Made by a program: the position numbers and the translations under genes. DNA of 64,000 nt from positions 1-64,000 of the forward strand of contig NZ_CP054023.1 in the NCBI RefSeq assembly GCF_005862305.2. Direction: 5' to 3'. Shown piece by piece: positions 26,904-36,997 of this stretch. This stretch comes from Rhizobium indicum (lineage in GTDB: Bacteria > Pseudomonadota > Alphaproteobacteria > Rhizobiales > Rhizobiaceae). Numbering within the stretch: the stretch's first letter is position 1; each line of letters starts with the position of its first letter. The notes beneath the pieces were generated by a model, which searched no databases, was not told the origin of the DNA, and worked only from the letters and a program-made list of their open reading frames with translations.

Positions 26904-28091
26904 CTAGTTCGCAAAAGCGGCAATGCCGGTGATCGCCCGGCCGATGATCAGCGCGTGGATGTCGTGCGTGCCCTCATAGGTGTTGACCACTTCGAGGTTG
27001 ACGAGATGACGGGCGATGCCGAATTCGTCGGAGATGCCGTTGCCGCCGAGCATGTCTCGGGCCGCCCGCGCGATCTCCAGCGCCTTGCCGCAGCTGTTGC
27101 GCTTGAGGATCGAGGTCAGTTCCACCGGCGGATGGCCTTCCTCTTTCATGCGGCCAAGCCGCAGGCAGCCCTGAAGGCCGAGCGAGATTTCCGCCGCCAT
27201 GTCGGCGAGCTTCTTCTGGATCAGCTGGTTGGCGGCGAGCGGCCGGCCGAACTGCTTGCGCTCGAGCGTGTATTGCCGGGCTCTCGCATAACAATCCTCG
27301 GCAGCACCGAGTGCGCCCCAGGCGATGCCGAAACGGGCGGAGTTGAGGCAGGTGAACGGTCCCTTGAGGCCGGTCACATCAGGCAGAAGGTTTTCCTCAG
27401 GCACGAACACCCCGTCCATCACCACCTCGCCGGTGATCGAAGCGCGCAGGCCCACCTTGCCGTGGATCGCAGGCGCCGAAAGTCCTTTCCAGCCCTTTTC
27501 GAGGATGAAGCCGCGGATGAGGCCGTCCTCGGTCTTTGCCCAGACGACGAAAACATCGGCGATCGGCGCGTTGGAGATCCAGGTCTTCGAGCCGGTCAGG
27601 CTGTAGCCGCCGTCCACCTTTTTGGCACGTGTTGCCATCGAGCCGGGGTCGGAGCCGTGATCGGGTTCGGTCAGGCCGAAGCAGCCGATCCATTCGCCGG
27701 TGGCGAGTTTCGGCAGGTATTTCAGCTTCTGCGCCTCGGAGCCAAAGGTTTCGATTGGCACCATCACGAGCGAGGACTGCACGCTCATCATCGAGCGGTA
27801 ACCGCTGTCGACCCGCTCGACCTCGCGGGCGATCAGGCCGTAAGCGACGTAACCGAGGCCGGCGCCGCCATAATCGGGCGAGATCGTCGGGCCGAGCAGG
27901 CCGAGTTCGCCCATTTCGCGGAAGATCTCGGGATCGGTCTTTTCATTGCGGAAGGCGTCGAGAACACGGGGAGCAAGCTTTTCCTGCGCATAGGCACGGG
28001 CGGTGTCCTGCACCATGCGCTCTTCACTGGTCAGCTGCTCCACCAGGCGGAACGGATCGGCCCAGTCGAAAACTTCGCGCGTATGCTGCAT
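26904..28091 (-). CDS. gcdH: Glutaryl-CoA dehydrogenase
   Basis: A 395-aa acyl-CoA dehydrogenase-family flavoprotein that converts glutaryl-CoA to crotonyl-CoA plus CO2 in lysine/tryptophan breakdown. N-terminal helices, a middle beta domain with [16 protein letters not shown] and [14 protein letters not shown], and a C-terminal helical domain with the catalytic glutamate E373 in [14 protein letters not shown]. These, plus [15 protein letters not shown] and [21 protein letters not shown], are the GCDH variants of the family. Stands alone, divergent from the cupin gene. Confidence 0.93.
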   Translation of the reverse strand: MQHTREVFDWADPFRLVEQLTSEERMVQDTARAYAQEKLAPRVLDAFRNEKTDPEIFREMGELGLLGPTISPDYGGAGLGYVAYGLIAREVERVDSGYRSMMSVQSSLVMVPIETFGSEAQKLKYLPKLATGEWIGCFGLTEPDHGSDPGSMATRAKKVDGGYSLTGSKTWISNAPIADVFVVWAKTEDGLIRGFILEKGWKGLSAPAIHGKVGLRASITGEVVMDGVFVPEENLLPDVTGLKGPFTCLNSARFGIAWGALGAAEDCYARARQYTLERKQFGRPLAANQLIQKKLADMAAEISLGLQGCLRLGRMKEEGHPPVELTSILKRNSCGKALEIARAARDMLGGNGISDEFGIARHLVNLEVVNTYEGTHDIHALIIGRAITGIAAFAN

Positions 28092-28265
28092 GGCCGCGTC
28101 TCCTCATCCCGGTCTGGCTTGCCTCGCTCAAGTTGGCCATAGACCCGCCAGCCGACCGCGTCAACAGAAGGCGGCAGTCTCGAAAAGACCGGCCGCGCCA
28201 TCTTTTCAAAAGCGTCGGCATGATCCACTTTGCCCGCGATCGATTCTGGAACGAGGAGGCGGAAA

Positions 28266-28604
28266 ATGTCGTCAAGCGATCTGTTCGTATCGGCCGAAGG
28301 CGCCGAATGGGTCAATCCCGAGCCCGGCGTCGTCAGGCGCATCATGACATATCTGCCCGAGATGATGCTGGTGGAAGTGGCCTTCGAAAGCGGCGCCGTG
28401 GGCGCGGCCCATTCGCATCCGCACATCCAGGCAAGCTACGTCGCCGAAGGCAGTTTCGAAGTGACGATCGATGGCCGGACCGAGGTGCTCAAGCAGGGCG
28501 GCAGCTTCATTGTGCCCCCCAATCTGGTGCATGGCGTCAAGGCGCTGGAAAAGGGCCGGCTGATCGATGCATTCACCCCGCACCGGGCCGAATTCCTGAA
28601 GTAA
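28266..28604 (+). CDS. Small cupin-domain protein
   Basis: A 112-aa single-domain cupin. Start at 28266 behind a strong AGGAGG; an upstream TTG in frame is less likely. Metal-binding motif 1 reads HSHPHIQASYVAEGSFEV and motif 2 is around GGSFIVPPNLVHGV. Cupins of this size bind a metal and a small acid or sugar, and some act in pectin-degradation sensing (KdgF-like). Stands alone; followed by a B-type repeat. Confidence 0.83.
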   Translation: MSSSDLFVSAEGAEWVNPEPGVVRRIMTYLPEMMLVEVAFESGAVGAAHSHPHIQASYVAEGSFEVTIDGRTEVLKQGGSFIVPPNLVHGVKALEKGRLIDAFTPHRAEFLK

Positions 28605-28607
28605 CCA

Positions 28608-28655
28608 GAGCATGATGCTGAAAGCTGTGAGCGGTTTCGGACGGCATCATGCTCT
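28608..28655. repeat. Intergenic repeat family B between cupin and LysR genes
   Basis: GAGCATGATGCTGAAAGCTG...CATCATGCTC palindrome between convergent genes; its right end is 3 nt from the LysR stop codon. Confidence 0.8.
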
Positions 28656-28657
28656 AA

Positions 28658-29611
28658 TTAAACGTCCGCTCTTGTCCTGCGCGCAGGGCCGGCGGCCGTG
28701 ACATAGGGCGGCACGAAGCGCGCATCTTCGCCGCGCACCGCCTCGCGCAGGAAATCGATGACGGCGCGCACGCGCGGCGCCTGTTTCAGGTCGCGATGGC
28801 AGGTGATCCAGTAATGGCGCTTGAGGTCGATCTCTTCGGGCAGCACGCGCACGAGTTCGGGATAACGGCTGGCGAAGAAATAGGGCAGGATGCAGAGGCC
28901 GAGGCCGTTTCTGGTGGCAGTGAGCTGCGCGAAGATGCTGGAGCTCTGGAACTGCGGCTTGATGCGCGGATGCACATCGCCGAGATAATCCAGGCCCGGC
29001 GCGAAAATCATCTCCTCGATATAGCTGACGAAGGGATGGCCGAGCAGGTCTTCGCGACAGGTGATCGACGCGGCTTTCGCCAGATAGTCGCGCGAGCCGT
29101 AGACCTGCAGGTGGTAGTCCGTCAGCTTCTCGGCGAAATAAGCCCCGCCCTTCGGCTCGTCGAGCACGACGGAAAGATCGGCCTCCTTGCGCGACAGCGA
29201 CATGATCTGCTGGATCGTCACCAATTCCAGCGAGAGATGCGGATGCTGGGCGGCAAACTGCGGCAGCACGGTTGCGAAGAAGAAATTGGCAAAACCCTCC
29301 GGCGCGCTCAGCCGCACAAGGCCGCGCTGCGCCATCGAGCCGTCGGCGAGGTCGGCGCGCAGCCGCTCGGTCTCCTGCTCCATCCTTTCGGCCGTCTCGA
29401 CGAAGCGCGTGCCCATGGCAGTCAGCACGTAGCCGCGCGGATTGCGCTCGAACAGCTTGACCTTGAGGGTGAACTCCAGCCGGTCGATGCGGCGTGAGAC
29501 GGTGGCGTGGCTGGAACGCAGCTGACGGGCCGCCGTCGACAGCTGTCCGGTGCGGGCGACGGCTAGAAAAAACTGCAGATCGTCCCAAGTAAACTGCGGT
29601 GGATTGTTCAT
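28658..29611 (-). CDS. LysR-family transcriptional regulator
   Basis: A 317-aa LTTR. N-terminal winged HTH (about residues 9-67; TGQLSTAARQLRSSHATVSRRI) and a C-terminal two-lobed effector domain (about 95-295). It is divergent from the Liv-type importer, with 174 nt between starts, so it is a likely regulator of that operon. A perfect TGTTCA-N4-TGAACA palindrome lies 12-30 nt upstream of its own start. Effector unknown. Confidence 0.88.
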   Translation of the reverse strand: MNNPPQFTWDDLQFFLAVARTGQLSTAARQLRSSHATVSRRIDRLEFTLKVKLFERNPRGYVLTAMGTRFVETAERMEQETERLRADLADGSMAQRGLVRLSAPEGFANFFFATVLPQFAAQHPHLSLELVTIQQIMSLSRKEADLSVVLDEPKGGAYFAEKLTDYHLQVYGSRDYLAKAASITCREDLLGHPFVSYIEEMIFAPGLDYLGDVHPRIKPQFQSSSIFAQLTATRNGLGLCILPYFFASRYPELVRVLPEEIDLKRHYWITCHRDLKQAPRVRAVIDFLREAVRGEDARFVPPYVTAAGPARRTRADV

Positions 29612-29622
29612 CGCGATCCTCT

Positions 29623-29640
29623 CTGTTCAAAAATGAACAG
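29623..29640. promoter_or_regulatory. Candidate LysR operator in the LysR/ABC divergent region
   Basis: CTGTTCA (29623-29629) and TGAACAG (29634-29640) are perfect inverted arms around AAAA. The half-site TGAACAGAT recurs at 29744-29752, close to the importer start at 29786. Two spaced sites in a divergent region suit an LTTR that controls both itself and the transporter; binding is inferred. Confidence 0.55.
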
Positions 29641-29785
29641 ATACTGTTTGGAATTAGTTGTAAATCACCCGTTGCCTCAGGGCGGGATTTCCGTGATCGT
29701 AAGGTGAGGGTCCGTCGTCCTGAGGAGTGCGACTGGCCAAATTTGAACAGATCCGCAATCTGGCCAATCTCTGGGAGGAGAGAAT

Positions 29786-30991
29786 ATGCGTAAGAATCTC
29801 ATTGCATCAGTTGCATTTCTGCTTGCGAGCAGCACTGCGGTGCTCGCGCAGAGCGCGACCGACGGCAAGGTCAAGATCGGCATCCTGAACGACCAGTCGG
29901 GTGTCTATGCCGATTTCGGCGGCAAGTCCTCCGTCGAAGCCGCCAAGATGGCGGTCGAGGATTTCGGCGGCAAGGTGCTCGACGTTCCGGTCGAGATCGT
30001 TGATGCCGATCACCAGAACAAGCCTGATATCGCCTCCAACATCGCCCGCCAGTGGTACGACACCGAACAGGTGGATGCGATCATGGAACTGACGACCTCG
30101 TCGGTGGCGCTCGCCGTGCAGGCGATCGGCAAGGAAAAGAAGAAGATCGACATCGTCACGGGTGCTGCGACGACGGATCTCACCGGCAAGGCCTGCTCGC
30201 CTTACGGTTTCCATTGGGCCTACGACACCCATGCACTCGCCGTCGGCACCGGCGGCGCGCTCGTCAAGCAGGGCGGCGACAGCTGGTTCTTCCTGACGGC
30301 CGACTATGCCTTCGGCTACTCGCTGGAGCAGCAGACCAGCGATTACGTCAAGGCGAGCGGCGGCAAGGTCGTCGGCGCCGTCCGCCATCCGCTGTCGACC
30401 CAGGACTTCTCGTCCTTCCTGCTGCAGGCGCAATCGTCCGGCGCCAAGGTGATCGGCCTTGCCAATGCCGGCCTCGATACCGCGAACGCCATCAAGCAGG
30501 CGGCCGAATTCGGCATCACCCAGGGCGGCCAGCATCTGGCGGCGCTGCTCTTCACGCTCGCCGAAGTCCATGGTCTCGGCCTTGAGGCGGCTCAAGGGTT
30601 GACGTTGACGGAAGGCTATTACTGGAACCGCGACGACGAGAGCCGCGCCTTCGCCAAGAAGTTCTTCGCCCGCACCGGCAAGATGCCGAACATGATCCAT
30701 GCCGGCACCTATTCGGCGGTAACACAATATCTGAAGGCGGTGCAGAAGGCCGGCACCGACGAAACGGAAGCCGTCGCCAAGCAGCTGCATGAAATGCCGG
30801 TCGACGACGTCTTCGGCCGCGGCGGCACGGTCGGCGCCAATGGCCGCATGATCCACGACATGTATCTGCTGCAGGTCAAGAAGCCTTCCGAGAGCAAGGA
30901 GCCGTGGGATTATTTCAACGTGCTCGCCACCATTCCCGGCAAGGAAGCCTATATCGATCCCGCCAAGAGCGGCTGCGATCTGGTAAAGTAA
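29786..30991 (+). CDS. Liv-type ABC transporter substrate-binding protein
   Basis: A 401-aa periplasmic binding protein of the branched-chain amino acid/amide family (peripla_BP_6). Signal peptide with cleavage after VLAQ (about residue 22), then KVKIGILNDQSGVYADFGGK, the typical family opening. A strong GGGAGGAGAG ribosome site precedes the ATG. It heads a five-gene importer (SBP, ATPase, ATPase, two permeases). This subgroup often binds substrates other than branched-chain amino acids, such as aromatic acids, amides or urea-like molecules, so the ligand is open. Confidence 0.9.
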   Translation: MRKNLIASVAFLLASSTAVLAQSATDGKVKIGILNDQSGVYADFGGKSSVEAAKMAVEDFGGKVLDVPVEIVDADHQNKPDIASNIARQWYDTEQVDAIMELTTSSVALAVQAIGKEKKKIDIVTGAATTDLTGKACSPYGFHWAYDTHALAVGTGGALVKQGGDSWFFLTADYAFGYSLEQQTSDYVKASGGKVVGAVRHPLSTQDFSSFLLQAQSSGAKVIGLANAGLDTANAIKQAAEFGITQGGQHLAALLFTLAEVHGLGLEAAQGLTLTEGYYWNRDDESRAFAKKFFARTGKMPNMIHAGTYSAVTQYLKAVQKAGTDETEAVAKQLHEMPVDDVFGRGGTVGANGRMIHDMYLLQVKKPSESKEPWDYFNVLATIPGKEAYIDPAKSGCDLVK

Positions 30992-30996
30992 GCACG

Positions 30997-31778
30997 ATGG
31001 CGGTTTCCGCAATTGAAACACAGGAAAAGCCGCGGGTGGTCTTGTCCGCCCGCGGCCTGCGCCGCGATTTCGGCGGCTTCACGGCCGTCAAGAACGTCGA
31101 TCTCGACGTGCATGACGCCAGCGTGCATGCGCTGATCGGCCCGAACGGCGCCGGCAAGACGACGGTCTTCAACCTGCTGACCAAGTTCCTGCAGCCGACC
31201 TCAGGCACCATCAGCCTGATGGGCGTTGACATCACCGGAACGCCGCCCGACAAGGTGGCGCGCATGGGGCTGGTCCGCTCTTTCCAGATCTCGGCGGTCT
31301 TCCCGCATCTGACCGTTCTCGACAATGTCCGCGTGGCGCTGCAGCGGCCGAACAATCTTTCCACGCAGTTCTGGCGGCCGCTCTCGGCGCTCGACCGGCT
31401 GAACGAGCGCGCCGAGCAGCTGCTCGCCAGCGTCGGACTGTCCAAGGAGCGCGATCACATCGCCGCCGATCTTTCCTATGGCCGCAAGCGCGTGCTGGAG
31501 ATCGCCACCACGCTGGCATTGGATCCGAAAGTGCTGCTGCTCGACGAGCCGATGGCCGGCATGGGGCAGGAGGATGTCGGCGTCGTCTCCTCGATCATCC
31601 GCGAGGTCGCCCGCGACCGCGCCGTATTGATGGTCGAGCACAATCTCTCCGTCGTCGCCAATATCTGCCAGCATGTCACCGTGCTGCAGCGCGGCGAGAT
31701 CCTCGCCGAGGGCGATTATGCGACGGTCAGCCAGGACGAGCGTGTGCGTGTGGCCTATATGGGCACGGAGGAGCATTG

Positions 31779-31779
<1 letters not shown>
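30997..31779 (+). CDS. livG: Liv-type ABC transporter ATP-binding protein LivG
   Basis: A 260-aa ATPase; start at 30997 chosen because the open frame upstream overlaps the binding-protein gene. Walker A GPNGAGKTT, LivG-typical RSFQISAVFPHLTVLDNVRVAL, signature-region DLSYGRKRVLEIATTLALDP (the variant signature of LivG), Walker B LLLDEPMAGM and H-loop VEHN. It overlaps the next ATPase by one base. Confidence 0.92.
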
Positions 31780-32480
<701 letters not shown>

Positions 32481-32484
32481 CCAG

Positions 32485-33372
32485 ATGACGATCATCTTCG
32501 GCATTCCCCTGCAGGCGTTGTTCGGCCAGTTGCTGATCGGCCTGATCAACGGCTCGTTCTACGCGCTGCTCAGCCTCGGCCTCGCCATCATTTTCGGCCT
32601 GCTCCGGGTGATCAACTTCGCCCATGGCGCGCAATATATGCTCGGCGCCTTCGTCGCCTACCTGCTGCTGACCTATGCCGGCATCGGCTACTGGCCGTCA
32701 TTGATCCTGGCGCCAGTGATCGTCGGCCTTGCGGGTGCAATCATCGAGCGGCTGTTCCTGCGCCGGCTCTACGATCTCGATCCGCTCTACGGCCTGCTCT
32801 TCACCTTCGGACTGGCGCTCGCGGTCGAGGGCACCTTCCGCTATCTCTACGGCTCTTCCGGCCAGCCCTATGCAACGCCGGCGGCTCTTGCCGGCGGGGC
32901 CAACCTCGGCTTCATGTTCCTGCCGATCTATCGCGGCTGGGTGGTGGTCGTCTCGCTCGTCGTCTGCCTCGGCACCTGGCTGCTGATCGAGAAGACCAAA
33001 CTCGGGGCCTACCTGCGTGCCGCCACCGAAAACGCCGTGCTGGTGCAGGTCTTCGGTGTCAACGTGCCGGTGCTCTTGACGCTCACCTATGCGCTCGGCG
33101 CCGGTCTCGCCGCCTTTGCCGGCGTGCTGGCGGCACCGATCTACCAGGTCTCGCCGCTGATGGGCTCGAACATGATCATCGTCGTCTTCGCCGTCGTCGT
33201 CGTCGGCGGCATGGGATCGATTATGGGCGCGATCATCACCGGTTACGTGCTCGGCATTGCCGAGGGCCTGACCAAGGTCTTCTATCCCGAGGCGTCCAAC
33301 ATCGTGATCTTCGTCATCATGGCGATCGTGCTTCTCATCAGGCCCGCGGGCCTCTTCGGACGGGATGCTTGA
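32485..33372 (+). CDS. livH: Liv-type ABC transporter permease LivH
   Basis: A 295-aa membrane protein with about eight hydrophobic helices. The N-terminal GLINGSFYALLSLGLAIIFG and INFAHGAQYMLGAF motifs and the C-terminal VVVGGMGSIMGAIITGYVLG motif are typical of LivH. Start at 32485, 4 nt after livF; earlier in-frame codons overlap livF. The LivM start follows or slightly overlaps its stop. Confidence 0.92.
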   Translation: MTIIFGIPLQALFGQLLIGLINGSFYALLSLGLAIIFGLLRVINFAHGAQYMLGAFVAYLLLTYAGIGYWPSLILAPVIVGLAGAIIERLFLRRLYDLDPLYGLLFTFGLALAVEGTFRYLYGSSGQPYATPAALAGGANLGFMFLPIYRGWVVVVSLVVCLGTWLLIEKTKLGAYLRAATENAVLVQVFGVNVPVLLTLTYALGAGLAAFAGVLAAPIYQVSPLMGSNMIIVVFAVVVVGGMGSIMGAIITGYVLGIAEGLTKVFYPEASNIVIFVIMAIVLLIRPAGLFGRDA

Positions 33373-33373
33373 C

Positions 33374-34363
33374 ATGGCTGACATCACCGAAACCATCCAA
33401 ACGGAAAAAAGCCGAACCGCCCTTTCGGTGCAGGCGGGTTTCCTGCTTGCCGGACTGCTGCTCCTGCTGCTGGCGCCGTTCTTTTTCTATCCGATCTTCC
33501 TGATGAAGCTGCTCTGCTTCGCGCTCTTTGCCTGCGCCTTCAACCTGCTGCTCGGTTATACCGGCCTGCTGTCCTTCGGCCACGCCACCTTCTTCGGCGG
33601 TGCCGCCTATTTCACCGCCTATACGGTGAAAGAATGGGGCCTGCCGCCGGAACTCGGCATCCTGATCGGCGTGGCGGGTGCGGCGTTTCTCGGTCTCGTC
33701 ATGGGTTTCTTCGCCATCCGCCGCCAGGGCATCTATTTCGCGATGATCACGCTGGCGCTGTCGCAGATGTTCTTCTTCTTCTGCCTGCAGGCGGAGTTCA
33801 CCGAGGGCGAGGACGGCATCCAGTCCGTGCCCCGCGGCCATCTCTTCGGCTTCATCGATCTGAACAGCTCGACCAACATGTATTATTTCGTGCTGGCCGT
33901 CTTCCTGGTCGGCATCCTGATCATCTGGCGCTTTATCAATTCGCCCTTCGGCATGATTCTGAAATCGATCCGCGAAAACGAGCAACGGGCGATCTCGCTC
34001 GGCTATTCCGTGGCGCGCTACAAGCTCGGCGCCTTCGTCATGTCGGCGGCGCTTGCCGGGCTCGCGGGCGCGGTGAAATCGATCGTCTTCCAGTTCGCGA
34101 CGCTGACCGATGTCGCCTGGCAGATGTCGGGCGAGGTGATCCTGATGACGCTGCTCGGTGGCATCGGTACGCTGATCGGCCCGCTCTTCGGCGCCGGGCT
34201 TGTGGTGGTGCTGGAAAACTACCTCGCTACCTCCGAATTCCCGGTGACGATCATCACCGGCATCGTCTTCATGGTCTGCGTGCTGATCTTCCGCCGCGGC
34301 ATCATCGGCGAATTCTACGCCTCGCGGCTAGGGCGTAAACTGGGCTTCGTCTATCGCCGCTGA
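33374..34363 (+). CDS. livM: Liv-type ABC transporter permease LivM
   Basis: A 329-aa membrane permease with about ten hydrophobic segments and the LivM motifs FNLLLGYTGLLSFGHATFFG, IYFAMITLALSQM and LLGGIGTLIGPLFGAGLVV. Start placed at 33374, one base after the livH stop; an ATG at 33365, overlapping livH, would add three residues. It is the last transporter gene before the GMC oxidoreductase. Confidence 0.91.
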   Translation: MADITETIQTEKSRTALSVQAGFLLAGLLLLLLAPFFFYPIFLMKLLCFALFACAFNLLLGYTGLLSFGHATFFGGAAYFTAYTVKEWGLPPELGILIGVAGAAFLGLVMGFFAIRRQGIYFAMITLALSQMFFFFCLQAEFTEGEDGIQSVPRGHLFGFIDLNSSTNMYYFVLAVFLVGILIIWRFINSPFGMILKSIRENEQRAISLGYSVARYKLGAFVMSAALAGLAGAVKSIVFQFATLTDVAWQMSGEVILMTLLGGIGTLIGPLFGAGLVVVLENYLATSEFPVTIITGIVFMVCVLIFRRGIIGEFYASRLGRKLGFVYRR

Positions 34364-34494
34364 ACGGGCGGACCTCTCTCTTTCCGGAAAGAATTACTCT
34401 TTCGGAAAAGAGACGGGCGGCGGCGCTGCGACTCTTCCTCTCCCCGTGCCGCGGGGAGGGGGAAGCGGCAAGCATCTGGAGTCTCGTGCGGGGC
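34364..34494 (+). other. Intergenic spacer with two weak hairpins
   Basis: CTCTTTCCG (34378-34386) can pair with CGGAAAAGAG (34403-34412) with one bulge, and CTCCCCG (34440-34446) pairs with CGGGGAG (34452-34458). Neither has a T-run. They may attenuate expression between the importer and the GMC oxidoreductase; no gene is seen. Confidence 0.4.
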
Positions 34495-36090
34495 ATGGAT
34501 CGTTACGACTATATCATCGTCGGGGCAGGCAGCGCCGGCTGCGTGCTCGCCAACCGGCTGTCCGCCGACGGCAGGAGCCGGGTTCTGCTGCTCGAAGCCG
34601 GCGGCAGCGACAACTACCACTGGATCCATATTCCGGTCGGTTATCTTTATTGCATCAACAATCCGCGTACCGACTGGTGCTTCACCACGGCGCCGGAAGC
34701 GGGATTGAACGGCCGGGCGCTGAGCTATCCGCGCGGCAAGGTGCTCGGCGGCTGTTCGTCGATCAACGGCATGATCTACATGCGCGGCCAGGCGCGCGAT
34801 TACGACCTCTGGCGGCAGATGGGCTGCAGCGGCTGGGGCTGGGACGATATTCTGCCCTTCTTCCGCAAGTCGGAGGACTTTTATCGCGGCGAAGACGAGA
34901 TGCATGGTGCCGGCGGTGAATGGCGCATCGAGAAAGCGCGCGTGCGCTGGGCCGTGCTCGATGCCTTCCAGCAGGCTGCCAGGGAAGCGGGCATCCCGGA
35001 GACTGCGGATTTCAACCGCGGCAGCAACGAGGGCTCCGGCTATTTCGACGTCAACCAGCGTTCCGGCATTCGCTGGAATACCTCGAAGGCCTTCCTGCGA
35101 CCGGCGATGAGGCGCTCCAACCTGACCGTGCTGACCAAGGCGCAGGTTCGGCGGCTGCTGGTGGAGGAGGGTGCCGTTGGCGGTGTCGAATTCCAGCATC
35201 GGGGCGTAGCGAAACGCGCCTACGCGGCGAAAGAAACCGTCCTGTCAGCCGGATCGATCGGTTCGCCGCATATCCTGGAACTGTCAGGCATCGGCAGGGG
35301 CGAGGTTCTCCAGCGGGCCGGCGTCGATGTCGTCACCGAGGTCAAGGGTGTCGGCGAGAACCTGCAGGACCATCTGCAGCTGCGTCTGGCCTATAAGGTG
35401 ACGGGGGTTCCGACGCTGAACGAGAAGGCGACAAAGCTCATCGGCAAGGCGGCGATCGGGCTCGAATATCTCGTCCGCCGCTCCGGGCCGATGGCGATGG
35501 CGCCGAGCCAGCTCGGAATCTTTACCCGATCAGGCCCGGACCGGGAAACGCCTGATCTGCAATATCACGTGCAGCCGGTCTCGCTGGAAAAATTCGGCGA
35601 TCCCGTCCATCCTTTCCCGGCGATTACTGCGAGCGTCTGCAATCTGAGGCCGGAAAGCCGCGGTTCGGTCCACCTGTCCAGCCCGGATTTTGCCGCTCAG
35701 CCGACGATCAGCCCGAAATACCTCTCGACGCAGCGCGATCGTGACATAGCTGTCCGTTCAATACGGTTGACGCGCAAGATCGTCGCGCAGCCTTCGTTTG
35801 CCCGTTTCAGGCCGGAGGAATTCAAGCCGGGGCCTGCCTATCAGACGGAGGCCGATCTGGAGCGGGCGGCGGGCGAGATCGGCACGACGATCTTCCATCC
35901 TGTCGGCACGTGCCGCATGGGCGCCGACAGGGACAGCGTCGTCGACCCCAGACTGAGACTCCGGGCGCTCGGCAAGCTCAGGATCGCCGACGCCTCGGTG
36001 ATGCCGTCGATCACCTCGGGCAACACCAATTCGCCGACCATCATGATCGCCGAAAAGGCGGCAGCGATGATCCTCGAAGACAATCGATAG
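34495..36090 (+). CDS. GMC-family FAD oxidoreductase (choline/alcohol dehydrogenase-like)
   Basis: A 531-aa flavoprotein. N-terminal FAD motif YIIVGAGSAGCVLANRL, GMC signature 1 region (PRGKVLGGCSSINGMIYMRG), signature 2 (GSIGSPHILELSGIG), and the C-terminal catalytic HPVGTCRMG with SGNTNSPTIMIAEKAA. Start at 34495; a GTG three codons upstream is possible. Choline dehydrogenase, aliphatic alcohol dehydrogenase and polyethylene-glycol dehydrogenase share this fold, so the substrate cannot be fixed. It follows the Liv-type importer and precedes a hydroxyacid dehydrogenase, suggesting oxidation of an imported alcohol. Confidence 0.88.
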   Translation: MDRYDYIIVGAGSAGCVLANRLSADGRSRVLLLEAGGSDNYHWIHIPVGYLYCINNPRTDWCFTTAPEAGLNGRALSYPRGKVLGGCSSINGMIYMRGQARDYDLWRQMGCSGWGWDDILPFFRKSEDFYRGEDEMHGAGGEWRIEKARVRWAVLDAFQQAAREAGIPETADFNRGSNEGSGYFDVNQRSGIRWNTSKAFLRPAMRRSNLTVLTKAQVRRLLVEEGAVGGVEFQHRGVAKRAYAAKETVLSAGSIGSPHILELSGIGRGEVLQRAGVDVVTEVKGVGENLQDHLQLRLAYKVTGVPTLNEKATKLIGKAAIGLEYLVRRSGPMAMAPSQLGIFTRSGPDRETPDLQYHVQPVSLEKFGDPVHPFPAITASVCNLRPESRGSVHLSSPDFAAQPTISPKYLSTQRDRDIAVRSIRLTRKIVAQPSFARFRPEEFKPGPAYQTEADLERAAGEIGTTIFHPVGTCRMGADRDSVVDPRLRLRALGKLRIADASVMPSITSGNTNSPTIMIAEKAAAMILEDNR

Positions 36091-36099
36091 GAGAAGACC

Positions 36100-36981
36100 A
36101 TGGCAAGGATCGCATTCATCGGCCTCGGCAACATGGGTGGGCCGATGGCCGCCAATCTGGTCAAATCAGGTCACGAGGTCCTCGGCTTCGATCTCGCGGC
36201 TTCGGTGCTGAAGGCGGCCGAGGAGAGCGGCGTCAAGCCGGCAAGCCATGCCAGCCAGGCGGTCAAGGACGCGGACATCATCATCACCATGCTGCCGCAG
36301 GGCACACACGTGCTGACGGCCTGGACCGATATCCTGCAGTCCGCCGCGCAAGGTACACTGGTGATCGATTGCTCGACCATCGATGTCGAAAGCAGCCGCA
36401 AAGCGCATGAGATGGCCAAGGCCGCAAGCTGCCTGTCGCTCGACGCCCCGGTCTCCGGCGGCACGAGCGGGGCGACCGCAGGCACGCTGACCTTCATGGC
36501 CGGCGGCTCGGAAGACGCCTTCGCCAAGGCAAAGCCGATCCTGGAGGCGATGGGAAAGAAGATCGTCCATTGCGGCGAGGCCGGCGCCGGCCAAGCGGCG
36601 AAGATCTGCAACAACATGATCCTAGGCATTTCGATGGTGGGCGTCTGCGAGGCCTTCGTGCTCGCCGAAAAGCTTGGGCTCTCGCATCAGGCGCTGTTCG
36701 ACGTTGCCTCGACCTCGTCGGGCCAGTGCTGGTCGATCAATACCTATTGCCCGGTGCCCGGACCGGTGCCGACCTCTCCTGCGAATAATGACTACAAACC
36801 GGGTTTTGCCGCAGCACTGATGCTGAAGGATCTCAGGCTTTCACAAGAAGCGGCACTGACGAGCGGCGCCTCCACCCCGCTCGGCGCGGAAGCAGCACAG
36901 CTTTTCGCGCTCTTCGAGAAGCAGGGCAATGGCGGAAGGGACTTTTCCGCCATTATCGAGATGTTCCGCGAGAAGGCGTAA
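36100..36981 (+). CDS. 3-hydroxyisobutyrate dehydrogenase-like NAD enzyme
   Basis: A 293-aa beta-hydroxyacid dehydrogenase. Rossmann GLGNMGGPMA at the N-terminus, substrate-site CSTIDVESSRK, DAPVSGGTSGATAGTL, and catalytic lysine in AAKICNNM. The long family-specific insert FDVASTSSGQCWSINTYCP and KDLRLS agree with true HIBADH (valine breakdown) rather than tartronate semialdehyde reductase. It lies 9 nt after the GMC oxidoreductase, in the same operon; either valine catabolism or oxidation of a related hydroxyacid is possible. Confidence 0.85.
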   Translation: MARIAFIGLGNMGGPMAANLVKSGHEVLGFDLAASVLKAAEESGVKPASHASQAVKDADIIITMLPQGTHVLTAWTDILQSAAQGTLVIDCSTIDVESSRKAHEMAKAASCLSLDAPVSGGTSGATAGTLTFMAGGSEDAFAKAKPILEAMGKKIVHCGEAGAGQAAKICNNMILGISMVGVCEAFVLAEKLGLSHQALFDVASTSSGQCWSINTYCPVPGPVPTSPANNDYKPGFAAALMLKDLRLSQEAALTSGASTPLGAEAAQLFALFEKQGNGGRDFSAIIEMFREKA

Positions 36982-36997
36982 GCACCGCGGCGTCAAA

